DNA of 64,000 nucleotides from Astragalus membranaceus (GCA_039519185.1 CM076847.1:78281100-78345099), one strand, 5' to 3'; positions 31,702-44,046 are shown, numbered from the stretch's first letter. Notes: generated by a model from the letters alone, not told the origin. Made by a program: numbers and translations.

Positions 31702-33751
31702 ATGGGCTTTTGCAGTGAGTTTCAGCGAGAGGGAGAGACGGTGTCGGTGAATACGTGCTTTTGTTTCTGGAGGATGCGAAAGAAGCAGGGCTCTGTTAGG
31801 GCAATGGCTTCTTCTCTTCCTGCTTCCATTACTGAACCGCCGGAACTCCCACTGGTAGCGCTTGCACCGCCGACAGTGTGCGCTGCTCTTGCATCTTCTT
31901 CTCTTGCATCTTCTGCGATTGAAGATGCCCTGCATAGAAACACAAAGAAATTCAAATCCAACAATACTGGTATAGTAGAAAAAAGCATAGAAATACAGAT
32001 GACAGAAAACTCTACTGCGAAGCCTGTTGCTGTCAAAAATGTCTCTGCTGATGCAAACAAATCATTCAAAGATGCCCTTGTTAATGATAATGAGGAGGTT
32101 TTTGTTGATGAGTGCTGGGGGGACTTACTCCAACCTGATCTACCTGAAGATAGATGGTACAGAGATCCTGAAGATGATGAACAAGACTCCTAAACCTAGG
32201 AAATTAAATCCCGAGATTCCGGTTACAGAGGATGAACTTACTAAGCTAACCAAACCTTGGAAGAATGCTCTGATAGTCAAGGTTTTGGGTAAGAAGGTGA
32301 ATTTTAGGATGCTTGAAAATAGGCTAAAGAAGCTATGGGTTCAAGAAGGATCATTCAAAATCATTGACTTAGCCGATGACTTTTACCTTGTTCAATTATC
32401 AGCAATGGAGGACTACAGACACGCCCTTTTTGAAGGGCCTTGGAAGGTAGCGGACCACTATCTCATTGTTCAGAGATATAGACCTTATTTTTCTCTAACT
32501 GCTTCTATATCTCAAAAAGTTGCGGTTTCGATTAGAATTCCCAAATTGCCTATTGAATTTTGTAATGAGTATTTTCTTAGGAAAATAGGCTCTACACTTG
32601 GCACTATGTTAAAAGTGGATAATCTTTCTTCTATGCAAGAAAGATGCAAGTTTGCTCGTATTTGTGTTGAACTAAACTTAGAGCAGCCTCTTGACTCTTA
32701 TATAACTATCAAAGGAATGAAATTGTACCTTGAATATGAAGGGCTACACTCCATTTGCTTTAGGTGTGGAAAATATGGTCATAAGAAAGACTCTTGTAGG
32801 GAGCTTTTAGAAGTTGAGACAGGGCCTCTTGTGGTTGCTAGAGATACTGTCATGGTATCTACCCCTGATGATACAACAAATTTGAAAACTAGCTCAAATG
32901 AGCAGGAATCTGATGAATCTAAATTGGCTAATGAACATGCTAATATGGATAAGTCCAATGATGAGGTGGATATGGGGCCTTGGACCATTCCTAAATATGT
33001 GGCCAGGAAAAATAAACAACCAAATTCTGGGGGAAAGACTAAAGATCCTATAGTCATGAAATACAAAGAGCAATATGCAAAAGGAAAAGGCAAAGTCCAA
33101 GAGGGATCTAAGCAAAATGCTAATATGCAAGGGGCTGCTAGAGAGAATATCAATAAAGAGAAGATGGTTGGGGATATTTCTATTCCTCAGAAATTTGTTA
33201 ATCAGAATAAGGTCAAGGTTCGCAACCCACTTGGGGGCAAAAATCCACAACAACAAAAGAGTAAAAATGGCATTCATGTGGGGAACAACATTGATTCTAA
33301 AGACAAGTTACCTAAGTCTGTGGCTAACCCAAAAACTACGGCCAGAGATAAGTCTAATCCTGTTGCTATATCTACCGGTAAGGGAAATGATCTTACTTCA
33401 TCTAGTAGTGTGAGCAATACTAATAAAGAGGATAATTCTGCTGAAGAACAAGCAATGCTTGAATACATGAGAGCCATATATAAAACTCGTGGTGAATCTC
33501 TCCTAAGGAAATTTAGGAATGAAGACCCTTTCAAGCAAGCTTTGCCAGTCATTGATGGAAATGACATAGCTAGGGCTAATGAGCTCAATCAGAAAGCTAA
33601 ATTGGAAATGACAAATGTTGTTAGAAAAAATGGCAAAGAGGAGTACTCTCCTATGGAAGTGGCTGAAGGTACTGATTCTGATACTCAGTTAGAAACAGTG
33701 CCAATGGATATCCCAGGGGTGGTGGTTTCCCCAAATACCCATTCTAGTTGA
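31702..33751 (+). pseudogene. L1 LINE ORF1 (DUF4283 and zinc knuckle), one frameshift
   Basis: The N-terminal frame 31702-32193 (contains SFKDALV and an acidic end) and the main frame 32027-33751 overlap; homology-like continuity moves from one to the other near 32170-32190, indicating a single frameshift. The main part has the DUF4283 domain (about residues 60-220, KPWKNALIVKVLG, YRPYFSLTAS) and one CX2CX4HX4C knuckle (CFRCGKYGHKKDSC), then a long Lys/Asn/Ser-rich linker. The family role is RNA binding in the retrotransposition complex. ORF2 starts 3 bases after its stop. Confidence 0.8.
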
Positions 33752-33754
33752 TTA

Positions 33755-36657
33755 ATGAATGCAATTAGCTGGAATTGCAGAGGGACAGCCTCTAAAGGTT
33801 TTGTTGGGTTGATTAAAGATCTTAGAAGGGAATTTTGTGCTTCTATGATTATTTTGATGGAAACTCATAATAGTGGTGCTGCTGCACAGAAGATTATTAG
33901 AAGAATTGGCCTTGATAGCCAATATATTGAAGAAGCCCGAGGGCATTCTGGTGGTCTCTGGTGTCTTTGGGACTCTACTATATGGACTGTTCAGGTTATT
34001 TCCTCTTCCTTTCAATTTATTCACATGAAGGTGAGTAGAGCTAATGAGATTCCTTGGTTTCTTACTGCTGTTTAAGGAAGTCCTCATTATGCTCCTAGAC
34101 AAGATTTGTGGGATTCTATTCTTGAGATCCATAGCACTTGTTATGGTGCTTGGGCTATTATTGGGGACTTTAATACTACGGTGAATGATTCTGACAGACG
34201 AGGTCCTTCTCTGTCCTCCCCTATGAGACATGATACTAGATTCTTGGAAGTTCTTGACCATTGTGAACTTATGATAAGTCCTCATAATGGTAATCCTTTT
34301 ACTTGGATGAGAGGAAATACTGCTAAGAAACTTGATAGACTTCTTGTTAATTTGAATTGGCGCCTTCAGTTTGAAGAAACCGAGTTATATCATCTGCCTA
34401 AAATGAAGTCTGATCATACTCCGCTTTGGATGAAATTTGATAATACTCCTCCTCCTAATCGTCATCGTCGTCCTTTTAGGTTTGAAGCTATGTGGTTATC
34501 TCATCCTAACTTCAAAGAGCTCATTGCTGATTTTTGGCAAAGGCATGGTGATAATATACATATGAATTTGAAAGAATTGCATAGTGTCCTTAGAGATTGG
34601 AACCATTCTACTTTTGGGAATATCTTCACCAGAAAAAAAAATTTGTTTAAAGAGCTTAGCAGGATTGAACATCAATTGGGTAGAGGCCTTAATAAAAATT
34701 TGTCTACATTGCAAGCTAAAAAGTGGAATGAATATGAAAGTCTTCTACATCTGGAAGAAATTGTGTGGTTTCAAAAATCTAGAGCTAAATGGATTGAATT
34801 TGGTGATCGTAATACGAAATTCTTCCATGGGGTAACTACTATTAGAAGAAGAAGAAATCACATCAAGACTCTCCAAAATGAAACTGGTGATTGGGTATCT
34901 GACCCTGGTGTTCTTGAAGTTATGGCTACTGATTATTTTAGAAGTCTATTTACTCCAGATGTCTCTCTCTCAGATGGATGCCTTTCAGGTAAATTTCCTA
35001 GCATTGACCCTCTATTAATTATTGATGTTGCTAGACCCGTGACTTCTGAGGAGATTTTAAAGATTGTGAGGAGCATTGGAGCTTTCAAAGCTCCTGGTCC
35101 GGATGGTTATCAGGCTATTTTCTTCCATAGCCAATGGGATATTGTAGGACCTGACTTTTGTCATATGATTAAAGATTTGATGGGATCTCCTTGGAAAATT
35201 AGAGAGGTTAATGAAACCTTAATTGCTTTAATTCCTAAAGTTGATGATGTGACTTGTATGAAGCAGTTTCGACCTATTGGCTTGTGCAATGTTTCTTACA
35301 AGACTATCACCAAGATTCTTGCACAAAGATAAGGTATTCTTCCGGATTTAATAGGCCCTGCTCAATGTTCCTTTGTTCCTAGAAGACAAAGCAGAGATAA
35401 TGTGATTGTGGCTCAAGAGATCATTCATTCTATGAAATTGAGGAAAGGAAAGAAAGGGTGGATGGCTATTAAAATTGACTTGGAGAAGGCCTATGATCGT
35501 CTAAGTTGGGATTTCATTAAAGACACTTTAGAAGATATTGGATTTCCCAATGAAATTATCCAAATCCTTTGGAATTGTATTTCTTCTACTAGAATGCAAG
35601 TGTTGTGGAATGGGGAAGCTTTGGAGCAATTTGAACCTAAAAGAGGAATTAGACAGGGTGATCCGATTTCTCCTTACCTTTTTGTTTTATGCATTGAGAG
35701 ACTTTTTCACCTCATTGAGGACTCTGTGGGAAGAAATGGTTGGAAGCCTATACAAATCACCCCTAGATGTCCAAAAATTTCTCATTTAGCCTTTGCTGAT
35801 GATTTGATCCTTTTCTCAGAAGCTAATATTAATCAAGCTAGGATTATCTCTAGAATTCTAAACATCTTTTGTTCTAGTTCTGGACAAAAAGTTAGTATGG
35901 AAAAAACTAGAGTTTTCTTTTCTAAAAATGTGCCTAGACAGTCTAGATTGCTTATCTGTGAAGAGCTGGGGTTCACTATGACTGATGATCTTGGGAAATA
36001 TCTGGGAATTCCTATGTTCCACCGTAGAGTTGGGCTAAATACTTTCAATTTCATTATTGAGAAAGTAAGTCAAAGGTTGAGTAGTTGGAAAGCTAAAACT
36101 CTCTCCTTTGCAGGGAGAGTTACTTTGGCTAAATCAGTTTTACAAGCTATCCCAACCTACACTATGCAATCTACTCTTCTACCTAAAGGTACTTGTGATA
36201 AAATTGACCAATTGTGTAGGAGCTTTATATGGGGTGATGACCAAGAAACCAAACATATGCACCTTGTGAATTGGAATCAAATTTGTCAAGTTAAGAAAGA
36301 TGGAGGCCTCGGTCTCAGGAATTCTAGATTGGCTAACAATGCTTTCATGATGAAAATTGACTGGGAATTATGTTCCAATAACGGCTCTCTGTGGGTTCAT
36401 CTTCTGAGAGGCAAATACAAGTGTGGTTCATCTGGCTTTCCAAAGATTAAAAAGAAAGGGCCTTGTTCTAATATTTGGCATGGTGTTTGTCAATCTTGGG
36501 ATGAGTTTAGGAACATGCTAACTTGGGATCTCGGTAATGGTGAAGATACTAGATTTTGGCTTGATAATTGGATTCCTAATTTGGATAGTAACCCGTTTAC
36601 TGCTATTGCTCAAAATGCTCAAATCAACTCAACTGAGAAAGTAAGTGATTTTGTGAC
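33755..36657 (+). pseudogene. L1 LINE ORF2: endonuclease and reverse transcriptase, interrupted by Gypsy
   Basis: The APE-type endonuclease has SWNCRG, METHN, IGDFN and SDHTPL catalytic blocks. The reverse transcriptase has IKIDLEKAYDRLSW, IRQGDPISPYLF and the catalytic FADD. Two in-frame stops (34073-34075 and 35330-35332) split one register into 33755-34075, 34106-35332 and 35402 onward. At 36657 the frame is cut by the Gypsy insertion and resumes at 46628. Aside from these breaks the protein is well preserved, so the LINE was fairly young when the Gypsy arrived. Confidence 0.85.
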
Positions 36658-36973
36658 TGTAACAGCCCAGGTCCACCGCAGCGGCCACCCCGGTCCCACT
36701 GTTACCTCACGATCTTTTCTACCCCTCTTGTAGAATTTTTGCCTTCCGTGGGAATCGAACCTTGCACCTGAGGCATAAGTGCAAGTTAAACCCCCTTCCC
36801 ACTACCAATTGAGCGCGCTCAATTGGTAGTGGGAAGGGGGTTTAACTTGCACTTATGCCTCAGGTGCAAGGTTCGATTCCCACGGAAGGCAAAAATTCTA
36901 CAAGAGGGGTAGAAAAGATCGTGAGGTAACAGTGGGACCGGGGTGGCCGCTGCGGTGGACCTGGGCTGTTACA
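36658..36973. repeat. Perfect 316-bp palindrome at the Gypsy edge
   Basis: 158 bases from TGTAACAGCCCAGG are followed without spacer by their exact reverse complement, ending CCTGGGCTGTTACA; the centre is GAGCGCGCTC at 36811-36820. Each arm contains a tRNA-like stretch with an A-box-like CGCTCAATTGGTAG and an exact B-box GGTTCGATTCC. Its outer edge abuts the GTGAC target site; its inner edge abuts the LTR, whose own TGTAACACC start is displaced. Confidence 0.95.
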
Positions 36974-39561
36974 TAAAAAAGACCCCTTTTCTAATAACTT
37001 TATTTTTAAATAAAATCAGAGTCACTTTTTTTTTTTTTTTTGAAAACAATTCAAGCGAGTGCTACATTTACTTCATAAATAACAAGATACATAACACCAT
37101 GAGAAAAAAATGTTTAGTTCGCATCAACTAAAACCAATCACCATCAGCAGCGGAATAAATATGAGTTCTAAAACTTAAAACCAATACATCACCAATCAAA
37201 TCTAACAGTTTAGGAAAAATAATGCATAAACATAGGATACCCCCCCCTGGTGCTACGTATCAGAGAGTGACACTTCCTAACAGACGAAGGCATGAAGGAA
37301 TCCTTCACTCGATATTACCTGCACGTTGCCGACATAAGAAGCAACATAAAGGCAGTAGGGTGAGTCTCTTTTCATAATTAATAACATATGAGAATTAAGC
37401 AATGCATAGGAAAAAGGAAACCAGGCACACCAATTCACAACAATGGGGACAATCAAATCAGCATTCTCATTCCAATCAGCACTATACAATATATGATTAT
37501 GCATGTAATGCAACCCAAACTCCACGGGTACATGCATGTCGGATCCGTCACCAAATACAAATAGGCCGTAGCCTCTGCTCACCAAATAAAATTAGGCCGT
37601 AGCCTCTGCTCACCAATAATGCACATGCTTCATGAGGTGTTATGGAGAATGCATCACAACACACCACCAATCAATCAATTCACATTTTAAATTCTAGTCT
37701 CACCATAGTGCATTAATTAACTCACCAAATCAAAATTAGGCCGAAGCCTCTGCTCACCAATCTCACCTCATCATCACTCACCAATTCAGCTCACCACTCA
37801 CAACAACACCAATTCAAATAGACCAACTCAGGACATTGACACGACATAGGAAAAAATGGAGGAAAACAGTCATTTAGACACTTGAACACCATCAGCCAGA
37901 AACACCAGTAAAAATAATTTATTTTTGCATAAAATTGAGACTATTGGATAGGCACTGAAATTAGCTTCAAAACGCATTTTGAACCGTTGAATTTGGATAA
38001 CCGAGTCAAAAGTTACATTAAAAACAATTTAGGAAAAATGTTAGACATCCTGGAAACTGGCGCATGGGCGCTGGGCGCCCAGGGGCAACACAGCGCTTGG
38101 CGCATGGGCGCTTGGCGCCCAGGAGAAGCAACACGCACAGGCGCATGGGCGCTGGCGCCCAGGAACAACACGCGCAACAGCGCACAGGCGCTAGGCGCCC
38201 AGGGGAACAACACGCGCACAGCGCACAGGCGCTGGGCGCTAGGCGCCCAGGAAGGCAACACGCGCATAGGCGCTGGCGCCCAGAAGCAACAACGCGCACA
38301 GGCGCGCCCAGGGAACAGCAGCAACATGGCGCCCAAGCACTAGGCGCCTAAGACCAACTTGCAACAGAACTCATTTTTCTTCGAAATTTATTTTACACGA
38401 GCCAAATTCTCAGGACATGAAAACTCAATAAAAATTTTGTCAAAAGCTGAACATTATTTTTGGCGCCCATGCACTAGGCACCTAGTGAAAATACGCAACT
38501 CAACTCCTTTCTTGACCAAAATCAGTTTTCATGAGCCATTTTACATAAGTATAAAAACCTGAAAACAATTTTCACAAAACTATCACCAGAACTTTGGGGC
38601 CCTTGGCGCCCATGGCTCAAGCAACGAGTGCCAAAACTGGCAGCACAGGAACACAGGATGGCAACACAGGCAACAGGGACAGCAACACAGAATGGCAACA
38701 CAGTGACACAGAATTTTTGGAAAACTGGCGCAGCACACTGCTGGGTGCCTGGCGCCCATGACTAGGCGCAACACTGAAAATTTCAGCGACATGCTTATGG
38801 CGCCCAAGGCGCCTAGGGGCTCCTAAACAGAATTTTTCTCACTTTCATTCACCAAACTAAATTCATCAAAACGCCCAATTATATATATATATATATATAT
38901 ATTTCTAACATGTCACCATGATTCTCAATTTCACTACATAATCACCAAATAATCATATACTCAAACATATGGTCTACAATTCGCATTTTACCACAATTCA
39001 ATCATCAATCATAAAATTCTCAACATAATAATTCAACAACAACATCAGAATATTATAATTCCTCAACAACAACACAATTTAATCATGGAACTAACCTAGG
39101 ACCCTAACCCTAAGCAATTCATAATTCGCATACTCATTAAGAACAAAAAGAGGACCCCCTAACCTTATGGAAGTCGAATTTGCTAGCCAAGCTCCAAGTG
39201 AAGAATGCGAACCACCAATGATCCTCCTCCTCTTCTCTATGAGCTTCGCCCCTTTCTTCTTCTCCTCTTCGCAACTCTCTTCTCACTCCCTCTTACGTTT
39301 CTTTTTCTTTCTTTTCTCAGTTGGGTGAATTGCCACTAACTCCCTAGACCCCAATGAATTCGACTCCTATGCCAAAGAAATGGGCCACGGGCCTAATTGT
39401 GGATCACGGGCCCTTGCTCGCACCACTTAAATAGTGACAACACCCCCTAATAAAAATAAAATAAAATAATTAAACTCGAATTATTTAATTAAATTAAATA
39501 AATATTGTAAGCCTTAAATAATTTAATTAAATAAATAATTAAATTATTTTGGGGCGTTACA
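36974..39561 (-). repeat. Gypsy 3' LTR (left end in window)
   Basis: About 2.59 kb, matching 44047-46622 almost base for base. It contains two or three copies of AGGCCGTAGCCTCTGCTCACC (37560-37760), a GCGCC-rich imperfect tandem array (38052-38345), an (AT)n tract (38880) and ends ...GGGGCGTTACA. Small frames inside (for example 37987-38343) are duplicated in both LTRs and are repeat-derived. Confidence 0.9.
38052..38345. repeat. GCGCC-rich imperfect tandem array in LTR
   Basis: Repeated GGCGC(A/T)TGGGCGCC CAGG-type units separated by AACACGCACAGG; identical array at 45123-45416 in the other LTR. Strongly GC-rich inside an AT-rich LTR. Confidence 0.8.
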
Positions 39562-39575
39562 ACTCTCCCCCACTT
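39562..39575 (-). promoter_or_regulatory. Gypsy polypurine tract
   Basis: The minus strand reads AAGTGGGGGAGAGT directly before the 3' LTR start TGTAACGCCCC: the plus-strand primer of the retrotransposon. Confidence 0.8.
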
Positions 39576-42500
39576 AGAATATTTCGTCCTCGAAATTACC
39601 TGAATCAAACAACTCCGGATATGCCTCCCGCATCTTGCTCTCCAGCTCCCAAGTCATACTCTCACCAGCAGCTCCTAACCAAACCACTTTCACCAAAAGA
39701 ATTTCTTTCCCTCTCAGAGTCTTCACTTCTCTATCTTCAATCCGCACAGGCATAGTCTCCACGGTGAGATTATCCCGCACCTCTACTTCATCCATCTGAA
39801 TCACATGGGACGGGTCCGGAACATACTTTCGAAGTTGTGACACGTGAAACACGTCATGCAAGTTCGAAAGATTAGGCGGCAAAGCCACCCTATATGCAAC
39901 ACTTCCCACCCTCTCCGTAATCTGATACGGACCAATGAAACGGGGAGTTAACTTCTTAGATTTCAAGGCACGCCCAACACCAGTCACCGGAGTGACTCTC
40001 AGGAACACATGATCACCGGCCTGAAACTCTAAATCCTTCCTTCTCTTATCATGATAGCTCTTTTGTCGACTCTGCGACGCTTTCATCTTCTCACGGATTA
40101 ATTTTACCTTCTCAGTTGTTTCTCGCACAATTTCAGGCCCCAACACTGCACTCTCCCCAGATTCATACCAACACAACGGAGTCCTACATTTCCGACCATA
40201 CAATGCCTCAAACGGTGCCATACCAATACTAGAATGAAAACTGTTGTTATAGGTGAATTCTATCAACGAAAGATGAGAATCCCATGAACCTCCCTGCTCA
40301 AGAACACATGCCCTCAACAAGTCCTCTAACGACTGAATAGTCCTCTCTGTCTGACCATCTGTCTGCGGATGATAAGCGGAGCTCAACCTCAACTTAGAAC
40401 CCAAAGCTTCCTGCAAACTCTTCCAAAATTCAGAGGTGAATCTTGGATCTCTATCAGATACAATACTAAGCGGAACGCCATGCAACTTCACAATAGTCTT
40501 GATGTAGATTTCTGCCAACTTTGGAACTGGATAAGTCATATTAATTGGTAAGAAATGAGCAGACTTAGACAACCTGTCTACAACCACCCATATAGCATCA
40601 AACCCTCTCACTGTATTTGGCAAACCAGTTACAAAATCCATGGAAATGCTATCCCATTTCCATTCCGGAATCTCCAATGGTTGCATCAACCCCGCAGGCT
40701 TCTGATGCTCAATCTTAGACTTCTGACAAGTCAGACACGAATACACAAACTGCGCCACATCCTTCTTCATACCAGGCCACCAGAACATTTTCTTCAAATC
40801 TTGGTACATTTTCGTAGCTCCTGGATGAATACTCAACTTGCTCCTATGGCTCTCCTCAAGAATCATTCTCTTCATCTCAGCATCGTCAGGAATGCAGATC
40901 CTATCTCTGAATCTCAATACACCTTGGAAATCTAACTTGAAATCTCCATCCACATCTTGATCATTCACAACTAACAGGTCTACCAACTTTACATCTAACT
41001 TTTGGGCTTCTCGGACACTAACCAAAAATTCATTGCCGACCTTCAACATCCCCAATCTGACACTCCGCGGTGTCACTTCACAAACCAGACTCATGTCCCG
41101 AAACTGCTCAATCAATTCTAATTCTTTCACCATCATAGCCGACATATGCAAACTCTTCCGACTTAAAGCATCAGCCACGACATTAGCTTTGCCGGGGTGA
41201 TAGTTCAAGCCGAAATCATAATCCTTCAGCAATTCTAGCCAACGTCTCTGCCTCATATTTAGCTCCTTCTGATCAAACAAGTATTTCAGACTCTTATGGT
41301 CGCTAAACACTTCAAATCTGGTACCATACAGATAATGCCTCCAAATTTTCAGCACAAACACAATTGCAGCTAGCTCCAAATCATGGGTAGGGTAGTTCTT
41401 CTCATGGGTCCTCAACTGTCTGGACGCATAAGCTACTACCTTACCCTCTTGCATCAATACACCTCCCAAACCCATCTTGGAAGCATCGCAATAAACTACA
41501 AACGGTCGGTCAGGAACAGGCAAAGTCAAAACGGGCGATGTAGTCAACCTCTTTTTCAACTCATTGAAGCTCTCCTCACAGCGAGCATCCCACACAAAAG
41601 CTCTTCCTTTACATGTCAATTGAGTCAACGGAAGTGCCAACCTCGAGAAACCTTCAATAAATCGCCTGTAATAACCAGCTAATCCCAAAAAGCTTCTAAT
41701 CTCTGTAACTGACTTCGGGCTCTCCCATTGGGACACAGCATCAACCTTGGCTGGGTCCACAGCTATACCATTACCAGAGATAATATGACCAAGGAAACCT
41801 ACTTCATTCAGCCAGAACTCACACTTAGACAATTTTGCATACAATTTCTTTTCTTTCAATACTTCCAGCACTAACCTCAAATGTTCTGCATGCTCCTCTT
41901 CTGTCTTAGAATACACCAGAATGTCGTCAATAAACACAACTACAAACCGATCCAAGTAACTATGAAAAGTACGATTCATGTACTCCATAAACACACCCGG
42001 CTCATTGGTAACACCAAACGGCATAACAGAATACTCATAGTGCCCATATCTCGTTCTGAAAGCGGTTTTCTGAATGTCTTCATCCTTTACCTTGATCTGG
42101 TGATAACCCGACCTCAAATCGATTTTACTAAACACCTTAGCACCTACCAACTGATCCATCAGATCATCAATTCTGGGAAGCGGATACCTGTTCTTTATTG
42201 TCACTTTGTTCAATTGCCTATAATCGACACAAAGTCTCATACTCCCGTCCTTCTTTTTCACTAACAATACCGGAGCACCCCACGGTGACACACTTGGTCT
42301 TACAAATTTCTTCTCAAGCAGATCTTCTAATTGCTTTTTCAATTCAGACAACTCTGAGGCTGACATTCGGTACGGTGCCATAGACACAGGCCTAGTACCA
42401 GGTATAAGATCAATGGCAAACTCAACCTCCCTCTCTGGCGGAACACTTGGAATTTCATCTGGGAACACTTCAGGGAACTCACACACTACTTGAACCCTTT

Positions 42501-43935
42501 CAATGATTGCCTGATTCTCAGCAGACAATGACGCCATCAAGGCAAACAGATGAACTCCCTCCTTCATTACCTTATGCAAATGACCAGCAGGCAACAACAC
42601 TGATTCTTCCTCTTCGGGAGGAAAGAAACTCACAGATCTCCGGAAACAATTAATATGCACATGGTTAAATACTAACCAGTCCATACCAAGAATGACATCC
42701 AACCCTCCCAACGGCAAACAAATAAGATCAACAAGAAAATTTCTGCCGAAGATTGACAGAGGGCACTTAGCACACACAAGAGAGGTAGTTACTGAACCCT
42801 TAGCTGGAGTGTCAATAACCATCTCCCTCATCATAGAAGATAAAACAAGGTCCAATTTCTCAGCACACAAAGCAGCAATAAAAGAATGAGTAGCACCAGT
42901 ATCAATAATAGCAATCAAGGGAATACCATTAATAAAACATGTACCTCGAATCTCATTAGTGTCCTCTGATCCTGCGAGAGCAAACACCTTTCCATGGGAC
43001 TTCTCTTTCTTCGGTTTAGTACACTTAGTACTAATATGACCTGATTCTCCGCAATTGTAGCACACCACATCCCTTTTCTCACATTTCGCAGCCACATGAC
43101 CCTCTTTACCGCATTTGAAACATTTATTATCCGAGCAGTCAAAACTCTTGTGACCCGGCTTGCCACACCTGTAGCACACAACCTTCGCAGGGGCATCTCC
43201 CCCACTTGTTTTCTTATTATCAGCATACCTCTGCTTACCCTTACCAGCTGGAGCCTCATACGGTTTACCCCGGTTCTGAAATTTACCCCTCAGATCCCTC
43301 ATGACCCTGGAGTGAGCATTACTATCATCCTCATATATCCTGCAACTGTCGATCAAATCAGCGAATACCCGAATCTTTTGGTACCCTACAGCTTTCTTAA
43401 TATCAGCCCTCAGCCCATTCTCAAACTTAATACACTTTGAGAACTCAGAGTCAGCATCAGCATAATGGGGATAAAACTTAGCCAATTCAGTGAACTTGGC
43501 AGCATACTCTGTCACTGACATGCTTCCTTGCTTCAGCTCAAGGAATTCTATTTCTTTCTTACCTCTCACATCTTCAGGAAAATACTTCCGCAAGAACTCT
43601 CTACGGAAAACAGCCCAAGTTATCTCTTCATTAGCAGTTTCTAATCTCTGCCTCACCTCCATCCACCAATCATCAGCTTCCTCTGCCAGCGTATGGGTAC
43701 CATACCTGACCTTCTGCGCATCATCACAATCCATGACCCGAAATATCCTTTCAATCTCTTTCAGCCATGCCAGAGCACCATCTGGATTATACTTGCCCTT
43801 AAAGACAGGTGGGTTCTCTCTCTGGAACGTAGCCAAATTGCGCGTCCCACCATTAACAGCACCGGGTATATTACCCATCGCCCCGGCTATAGCCTGCAAG
43901 GCAGCAGCAAGTGCAGCATCGTCCCGTCTGGCCAT
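39574..43935 (-). CDS. Gypsy chromovirus gag-pol polyprotein, 1453 residues, intact
   Basis: One uninterrupted frame. Domains by rough residue: Retrotrans_gag (60-190), three CCHC knuckles (255-305: CYRCGKPGHKSFDC, CFKCGKEGHVAAKC, CYNCGESGHISTKC), aspartic protease IIDTGATHS (343), reverse transcriptase with KIDLRSGYHQI and FIDDILVYS (668), RNase H with VVYCDASKMGLGG (815), integrase with a zinc-binding HX-HCC region (1028-1072) and D-D-E core (DFVTGLP, VSDRDPRF, HPQTDGQTER), and a C-terminal chromodomain-like end (about 1400-1440). All catalytic residues I can check are present and length is normal for a fused chromovirus gag-pol. The start overlaps no upstream frame and lies 95 bases inside the primer site. 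It could be an active copy. Confidence 0.93.
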   Translation of the reverse strand: MARRDDAALAAALQAIAGAMGNIPGAVNGGTRNLATFQRENPPVFKGKYNPDGALAWLKEIERIFRVMDCDDAQKVRYGTHTLAEEADDWWMEVRQRLETANEEITWAVFRREFLRKYFPEDVRGKKEIEFLELKQGSMSVTEYAAKFTELAKFYPHYADADSEFSKCIKFENGLRADIKKAVGYQKIRVFADLIDSCRIYEDDSNAHSRVMRDLRGKFQNRGKPYEAPAGKGKQRYADNKKTSGGDAPAKVVCYRCGKPGHKSFDCSDNKCFKCGKEGHVAAKCEKRDVVCYNCGESGHISTKCTKPKKEKSHGKVFALAGSEDTNEIRGTCFINGIPLIAIIDTGATHSFIAALCAEKLDLVLSSMMREMVIDTPAKGSVTTSLVCAKCPLSIFGRNFLVDLICLPLGGLDVILGMDWLVFNHVHINCFRRSVSFFPPEEEESVLLPAGHLHKVMKEGVHLFALMASLSAENQAIIERVQVVCEFPEVFPDEIPSVPPEREVEFAIDLIPGTRPVSMAPYRMSASELSELKKQLEDLLEKKFVRPSVSPWGAPVLLVKKKDGSMRLCVDYRQLNKVTIKNRYPLPRIDDLMDQLVGAKVFSKIDLRSGYHQIKVKDEDIQKTAFRTRYGHYEYSVMPFGVTNEPGVFMEYMNRTFHSYLDRFVVVFIDDILVYSKTEEEHAEHLRLVLEVLKEKKLYAKLSKCEFWLNEVGFLGHIISGNGIAVDPAKVDAVSQWESPKSVTEIRSFLGLAGYYRRFIEGFSRLALPLTQLTCKGRAFVWDARCEESFNELKKRLTTSPVLTLPVPDRPFVVYCDASKMGLGGVLMQEGKVVAYASRQLRTHEKNYPTHDLELAAIVFVLKIWRHYLYGTRFEVFSDHKSLKYLFDQKELNMRQRRWLELLKDYDFGLNYHPGKANVVADALSRKSLHMSAMMVKELELIEQFRDMSLVCEVTPRSVRLGMLKVGNEFLVSVREAQKLDVKLVDLLVVNDQDVDGDFKLDFQGVLRFRDRICIPDDAEMKRMILEESHRSKLSIHPGATKMYQDLKKMFWWPGMKKDVAQFVYSCLTCQKSKIEHQKPAGLMQPLEIPEWKWDSISMDFVTGLPNTVRGFDAIWVVVDRLSKSAHFLPINMTYPVPKLAEIYIKTIVKLHGVPLSIVSDRDPRFTSEFWKSLQEALGSKLRLSSAYHPQTDGQTERTIQSLEDLLRACVLEQGGSWDSHLSLIEFTYNNSFHSSIGMAPFEALYGRKCRTPLCWYESGESAVLGPEIVRETTEKVKLIREKMKASQSRQKSYHDKRRKDLEFQAGDHVFLRVTPVTGVGRALKSKKLTPRFIGPYQITERVGSVAYRVALPPNLSNLHDVFHVSQLRKYVPDPSHVIQMDEVEVRDNLTVETMPVRIEDREVKTLRGKEILLVKVVWLGAAGESMTWELESKMREAYPELFDSGNFEDEIF

Positions 43936-44029
43936 TCTAGCACTGCAATAGGAAACAAAATTCAGAAACGAGTAACAAACTCAATGTTACTCAACACGAC
44001 GACTCAACTACCGGCCGGACAGACCGAAC

Positions 44030-44042
44030 TGCTCTGATACCA
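44030..44042 (-). promoter_or_regulatory. Gypsy primer-binding site (tRNA-Met)
   Basis: Minus strand TGGTATCAGAGCA, four bases after the 5' LTR end. Confidence 0.9.
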
Positions 44043-44046
44043 CTAA

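Noticed and set aside
36811..36900. Possible tRNA gene in the palindrome arm
   Set aside because: A- and B-box-like motifs are present, but I could not draw a complete cloverleaf with paired acceptor stem, so it is treated as tRNA-like only.
37987..38343. 118-residue and overlapping frames in the Gypsy LTR (and the copy at 45058)
   Set aside because: They are translations of the GCGCC repeat array, open in several frames on both strands.
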